From Prevotella sp. (GTDB taxonomy: Bacteria > Bacillota > Clostridia > Oscillospirales > Ruminococcaceae): a DNA stretch of 9,940 bases. Positions 7,177 to 9,940 of the stretch are shown here, piece after piece (the first letter of the stretch is position 1; the number at the start of each line of letters is the position of its first letter). The notes under the pieces were generated by a model. It searched no databases, was not told where the DNA came from, and saw only the letters and a list, made by a program, of their open reading frames with translations. The stretch covers positions 1 to 9,940 of the forward strand of contig JAMPIC010000047.1 of NCBI GenBank assembly GCA_023663025.1, written 5' to 3'. The position numbers and the translations under genes were made by a program.

Positions 7177-7205
7177 TTGAAAACTGCGGAAATATCCGTT
7201 AAAAT
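7177..7205 (+). promoter_or_regulatory. Divergent promoter for the 14-codon ORF and the GyrI-like gene
   Basis: TTGAAA (7177-7182), 17-base spacer, TAAAAT (7200-7205). The spacer contains the dyad CGGA-AATA-TCCG (7187-7198), a possible operator. Further GTT cores at 7176, 7198 and 7209 keep an 11/22-bp phase with the upstream repeat. Confidence 0.65.
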
Positions 7206-7239
7206 GCAGTTACAATATTATTTACGGGGAGGGATCGGA

Positions 7240-7284
7240 ATGTCCTGGACATATTACATTCTTTGCTGGATCTACGGTATGTGA
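7240..7284 (+). CDS. 14-residue hydrophobic aromatic peptide ORF (candidate)
   Basis: The ORF reads MSWTYYILCWIYGM followed by TGA. GGGGAGGG (7226-7233) lies 6 bases before the ATG, among the strongest ribosome binding sites in the window, which is the main reason to think it is translated. It stands about 28 bases after the predicted start of transcription and ends 20 bases before the next gene, which has its own ribosome binding site. Half of the residues are W, Y, I or L and there is one cysteine; there is no charged residue. It could be a small membrane or signal peptide, or a leader peptide that tunes the downstream gene. No known family is recognised, and the ORF is too short for sequence statistics. 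Its position divergent from a peptide-type sensor kinase is what makes it noteworthy. Confidence 0.45.
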   Translation: MSWTYYILCWIYGM

Positions 7285-7304
7285 TTTTTCGGAAGGAGAT
7301 TAAA

Positions 7305-7763
7305 ATGTGTTTCATTGAGAATCAACAGCTATGGTATGAAAATGTTCTGTCGTACAGGACAAGGATAAGCGAGGGTGCGCTGCCCGAGCTGATAAGCTTT
7401 GTACGGGAAAACATTGACGCCATGGATCTGTCGATAACCGGGGATATCGTATTTTCAATTTCCGAAAGAGTGACCGACAACGACCAGTCAATAATCGGAA
7501 TGGAATTTATCATTCCTGTTGACAAACGCTTCAAAAGCAATTCGAGGTATGTTTTCAAACCTAAGTTCAAGCTTGAAAACGCGGTTATGTACAAGTACAG
7601 CGGAGACATACGGCAGCTTTTCAATGAAAAAAACAAACTTTTTGAATACGTTCTCAGAAACGATCTCAAGGCTGTTACCGGAGTGTACTACTGCGTTAAA
7701 AAGCTTGACGGCTGCAGCGGTATTATTTGTATGTATGTCGGCATAAGCGGCAATATGCTGTAA
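7305..7763 (+). CDS. Small GyrI-like/DUF5085-like protein, function unknown
   Basis: This is a 152-residue protein with no signal peptide or membrane segment, so probably cytoplasmic. The layout resembles the GyrI/SOUL-type effector-binding fold: strand-helix (residues 10-38), strand and a 'PVD' motif ending a strand (65-73), then a second half with a helix (102-120) and closing strands (125-147). Phrases such as YENVLSYRTRI (11-21) and GMEFIIPVD (65-73) remind me of DUF5085 family members; this is from memory and tentative. The ATG at 7305 is chosen for AAGGAG six bases upstream; an earlier in-frame start at 7263 overlaps the 14-codon ORF and lacks such a site. It probably shares a transcript with that ORF and lies divergent from the LytTR operon. 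GyrI-like proteins often bind small ligands or modulate other proteins. Coding status is secure, function is not. Confidence 0.8.
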   Translation: MCFIENQQLWYENVLSYRTRISEGALPELISFVRENIDAMDLSITGDIVFSISERVTDNDQSIIGMEFIIPVDKRFKSNSRYVFKPKFKLENAVMYKYSGDIRQLFNEKNKLFEYVLRNDLKAVTGVYYCVKKLDGCSGIICMYVGISGNML

Positions 7764-7765
7764 TA

Positions 7766-7822
7766 CCGCAGCCGGTAAAACCGCGGCGGGAAATCCGCGC
7801 AAAAACACGTTTGCGAATTTTT
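7766..7822 (+). terminator. Terminator region after the GyrI-like gene
   Basis: An imperfect GC-rich hairpin (CCGC 7766-7769 with GCGG near 7786-7789) is followed by CGCAAA (7798-7803) pairing with TTTGCG (7810-7815) and then AATTTTTCTTGATTTTTT. The second hairpin with its T-run is the likely terminator. Confidence 0.6.
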
Positions 7823-7880
7823 CTTGATTTTTTGTACGGTTTCTGTCGGATATCGGTAAAAGAAAAAGATCATGCGGATG

Positions 7881-7960
7881 TTCCGCAGTCACAGAGCAAG
7901 CTGCACGGTTGTGCAGCCGCGCAGAAGCGCTGTTGTGCTCTATGACTGCGGAATTCTTTT
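7881..7960 (+). ncRNA. Y-shaped (three-way) hairpin with U-tail: structured terminator or small RNA
   Basis: Arms 7881-7898 and 7936-7953 pair over 18 positions with one C-A mismatch (core TTCCGCAGTCA). They enclose two hairpins: GCTGCAC/GTGCAGC (7900-7917, loop GGTT) and GCGC/GCGC (7919-7930, loop AGAA). TTCTTTTT follows at once. Just upstream, GCGGA (7874-7878) can pair with TCCGC (7882-7886), which would compete with the closing stem. It lies about 120 bases past the GyrI-like stop codon and beyond that gene's own terminator. It may be a second terminator, an attenuator or a small RNA; no known RNA family is recognised. Confidence 0.5.
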
Positions 7961-8009
7961 TGTTAGTGAAATGTTAATACATAATTCACAAATAATATGC
8001 AGTATTCCC

Positions 8010-8038
8010 TTGAATATTTTGTGAAAGTTGTGTATAAT
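8010..8038 (+). promoter_or_regulatory. Promoter of the diguanylate cyclase gene
   Basis: TTGAAT (8010-8015), 17-base spacer and a perfect TATAAT (8033-8038). It predicts a leader of about 40 bases before the ATG at 8086, with no room for a c-di-GMP riboswitch. Confidence 0.8.
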
Positions 8039-8085
8039 TATTTTTAAGTAATTATATCACTTTGCTTTCTAATGAGGTGTGGTCA

Positions 8086-9696
8086 ATGTTTTTAAACCGT
8101 TTTTCCGTCAGCGTTTTCAGCGGCGGGGAAAAGCTCGCGAATATTCTGCGCGGCGTCCCTCAGCCGGAGGACAGCGAGTTTGAAATAAAAACCTGTTCCG
8201 ACGCCGAAGCTCCGGATATCAGTCCGTTTTTCGGAAACGCGGCGGTTGCGGACTGTACAGGCGCGCGTGCAGGGAATATTCCCGAGCTTAACGCCGAATA
8301 TAACGTTATCATCGTCTCCGCGGACGCTGTTCCGAATGAGGATATCCTCGGAAAAGCGGACGACCTGTGGGTCGTGCCCGCAGACGATCCGTACTGTGAA
8401 AAGCTGATCAGAGCCTGCTTTAAACGTCTTATGACCAATATGAAATTCCGCGCCGACAGCCGCCGTACGGAAATATGCTTCAATACGGCTATAGACAGCA
8501 TTCCCGATCTGGTATGGTTCAAGGACTCCCGCGGGGCGCATCTGATAGTCAACAACAGTTTCTGCAAAGCGGTGGAAAAAACCAAGTCACAAATATATAA
8601 GCAGGGACATTACTACATATGGGATATCCCCAAAAGCGAATACGAACAGGGCGACTACGTTTGTCTCGAATCGGAGGACATCGTTATGGAGGCGCGGAAA
8701 ACCTGCCTGTTCGACGAAAAGGTCAAGACCAAAAGCGGTATGCGCCAGTTCAGAACATATAAGTCGCCGCTTATCGATCCCGACGGAAATATTTTCGGCA
8801 CCTGCGGCATTGCTCACGACGTCACCGATATCCAGAACACCAATAACGAGCTTGACGTGGTACTGGAAAGCATGCCATACGCCGTTATCGTCGCGGACAG
8901 ACACGGTGCAGTTATCAGCACAAACTCAAAGTTCAGCAGCTATTTCCCGGAGGACGGCAGCATTATCGGCAAGGATTTTGTAACCTGGAGAGAAAAGGCG
9001 CTTGCCGACCACACCGTAAACGCGGATGGCTGCATTGAGATAACCAAGGAAACGGACGGCGGCATGAAAACTCTTGTTTTCAACGAACAGCCCATCATTG
9101 ACATTTTCGACAAGGATATCGGCACGCTGAACATTTTCCGCGATGTTACGCTGGAGAGAGCCTTTGAGTCCCAGACCCTGCAAAACGCCAATACCGACTT
9201 CCTGACCGGTCTGCACAACAGGCGAAGTCTGTTCTCTTACTTGGGAACGGTCAAAACCGAACCGCAGCTTTCGCTGATAACCATTGATCTGGACAATTTC
9301 AAATCGGTAAACGATACATTCGGTCATCAGACGGGAGACGAAGCCTTGACGGAGACATCGGCGATAATACAGAAGTGTTTTCCGAACGATTTTATAGCAA
9401 GATTGGGAGGAGATGAATTTCTCGTTGTGGTCAGCGGCATACATTCCGAAAGCGAGCTTGAAAGCAGCACAGCAAATTTGCTGAGCACGCTTTGCGAATT
9501 ATACAGAAGCCGCAATGAATTTTCGCTTATGACAGCCAGTGCGGGAATTTCCTATGCGGTTATCGAATCGGGAACGCATAATATTGAAAAGCTTATGGTA
9601 AACAGCGACAGTGCGCTTTACTGCGCAAAGAATTCGGGAAAAGCCACATATAAAGTTTACGGCAAAGCTATCCGTGAGGGGATTACCGTAAGATAA
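8086..9696 (+). CDS. PAS-PAS-GGDEF diguanylate cyclase with a divergent N-terminal domain
   Basis: This 536-residue, apparently soluble protein is predicted to make cyclic di-GMP from two GTP. Residues 1-118 form an alpha/beta region that looks like a degenerate receiver domain (VIIVSAD 74-80, DLWVVPADD 93-101) without a clear phosphorylation aspartate motif. PAS domains follow at about 128-249 and 255-355, the first beginning IDSIPDLVWFKDSRGAHLIVN (136-156). The cyclase domain has DFLTGLHNRR (371-380), the metal-binding D401 in IDLDNFKSVND (400-410) and an intact GGDEF (441-445), so it should be active. The inhibitory I-site RxxD is replaced by FPND (432-435), so product inhibition by that route is probably lost. 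The ATG at 8086 is chosen for GAGGTG six bases upstream. It is monocistronic, with promoter and terminator; the PAS ligand is unknown. Confidence 0.94.
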   Translation: MFLNRFSVSVFSGGEKLANILRGVPQPEDSEFEIKTCSDAEAPDISPFFGNAAVADCTGARAGNIPELNAEYNVIIVSADAVPNEDILGKADDLWVVPADDPYCEKLIRACFKRLMTNMKFRADSRRTEICFNTAIDSIPDLVWFKDSRGAHLIVNNSFCKAVEKTKSQIYKQGHYYIWDIPKSEYEQGDYVCLESEDIVMEARKTCLFDEKVKTKSGMRQFRTYKSPLIDPDGNIFGTCGIAHDVTDIQNTNNELDVVLESMPYAVIVADRHGAVISTNSKFSSYFPEDGSIIGKDFVTWREKALADHTVNADGCIEITKETDGGMKTLVFNEQPIIDIFDKDIGTLNIFRDVTLERAFESQTLQNANTDFLTGLHNRRSLFSYLGTVKTEPQLSLITIDLDNFKSVNDTFGHQTGDEALTETSAIIQKCFPNDFIARLGGDEFLVVVSGIHSESELESSTANLLSTLCELYRSRNEFSLMTASAGISYAVIESGTHNIEKLMVNSDSALYCAKNSGKATYKVYGKAIREGITVR

Positions 9697-9703
9697 ATAA
9701 AGG

Positions 9704-9734
9704 ACGTGCAAGGAGAAATCTTTGCACGTTTTTT
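9704..9734 (+). terminator. Intrinsic terminator of the diguanylate cyclase gene
   Basis: An 11-bp stem (9704-9714 with 9719-9729, one G-U pair) is capped by a GAAA tetraloop and followed by TTTTTT (9729-9734). It begins only 8 bases after the stop codon. Confidence 0.92.
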
Positions 9735-9742
9735 GTCGGTAA

Positions 9743-9940
9743 TGATATAAATTGTAATTTAGCGCAAAAACAAAACGACAGCGCCCCGCGCGGCGAAGCC
9801 GCGACTAAAAAGTTCGCCAGCCTTTCAAGGCTGCGAGTTTCCAAAGGGCAGAGCCCTTTGGTCGCGCTCCGCAGAGCGCGAAATTCCCCGCGCCCGCAGG
9901 GCGCAAATCCTCCCGAAACGGGGAAGAGGGTGAGGAATGG
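9743..9940 (-). repeat. Right copy of the multi-hairpin dispersed repeat
   Basis: This is the inverted partner of the left-edge repeat; its outer end matches base 5 of the window exactly and runs off the window. Hairpins corresponding to the left copy lie at 9890-9904, 9863-9880 (7 bp, same loop), 9841-9861 (perfect 9 bp), 9818-9833 and 9789-9803. Relative to the left copy the stem sequences of two hairpins have changed on both sides so that pairing is kept. It begins about 10 bases past the diguanylate cyclase terminator and contains no gene that can be supported. Confidence 0.9.

Larger units (their letters stand above)
7764..8085. other. 322-base intergenic stretch with terminator, Y-shaped hairpin and promoter
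   Basis: No gene is supported here. It holds, in order, two terminator-like hairpins after the GyrI-like gene (7766-7822), a T-rich stretch, a branched hairpin with a U-tail (7881-7960), an AT-rich segment, and the promoter of the diguanylate cyclase (8010-8038). Confidence 0.75.

Noticed and set aside
7263..7304. Earlier start for the GyrI-like gene
   Set aside because: It is out of frame with but overlaps the 14-codon ORF and lacks a ribosome binding site, while AAGGAG fits the ATG at 7305.
7872..8023. About 50-codon + strand frame over the Y-shaped hairpin
   Set aside because: It lacks a good ribosome binding site, spans a terminator and runs into the next gene's promoter.
1..9940. Composite transposon bounded by inverted repeats
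   Set aside because: No transposase or integrase is encoded, the repeats are multi-hairpin and not insertion-sequence-like, and the interior genes are ordinary chromosomal functions.

Overview
This 9.94 kb window looks like part of the chromosome of a low-to-mid GC anaerobic Firmicute of the class Clostridia, most likely a Ruminococcaceae/Oscillospirales relative. The reasons are the strong AAGGAG/GAGGTG-type ribosome binding sites, the textbook TTGNNN-17-TAYAAT promoters, the U-tailed intrinsic terminators, the AgrC-like/LytTR two-component pair, and a GC-rich dispersed repeat of a kind I associate with this group. The taxonomic call is inference, not a match to a genome.

Layout: both edges are the same ~190-200 bp multi-hairpin repeat in inverted orientation (5-198 and 9743-9940). 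Inside, on the + strand, come a TetR-family regulator (226-786), an aspartokinase (988-2316) and a glycogen phosphorylase (2601-4955). Each ends in its own terminator, except that glgP shares a convergent, bidirectional terminator with the next block. On the - strand follows a tightly packed two-gene operon: a LytTR response regulator (7087-6377), then an AgrC-like GHKL sensor kinase (6375-5074), with 1 bp between them. Reading away from that operon on the + strand are a 14-codon ORF with a very strong ribosome binding site (7240-7284) and a small protein resembling GyrI-like/DUF5085 proteins (7305-7763). A 322 bp intergenic stretch with a terminator, a Y-shaped hairpin and a promoter then leads to a PAS-PAS-GGDEF diguanylate cyclase (8086-9696), which has a compact GAAA-loop terminator.

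The metabolic genes (aspartate-family amino-acid synthesis and glycogen breakdown) look like ordinary monocistronic housekeeping genes. The most unusual region is 7087-7763. There a sensor-kinase/LytTR pair without an agrB/agrD partner is divergent from a tiny aromatic, hydrophobic peptide ORF and a ligand-binding-like protein. A 21-bp-period direct repeat (TGTTCC twice) lies between the two divergent promoters, the spacing expected of a LytTR binding site. This could be a small self-contained signalling module; that is a hypothesis.

The edge repeats carry at least five small hairpins. Two differ in stem sequence between the copies while keeping pairing, which points to selection on structure. 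No transposase, integrase, tRNA, rRNA, CRISPR array or riboswitch of a known class was recognised.
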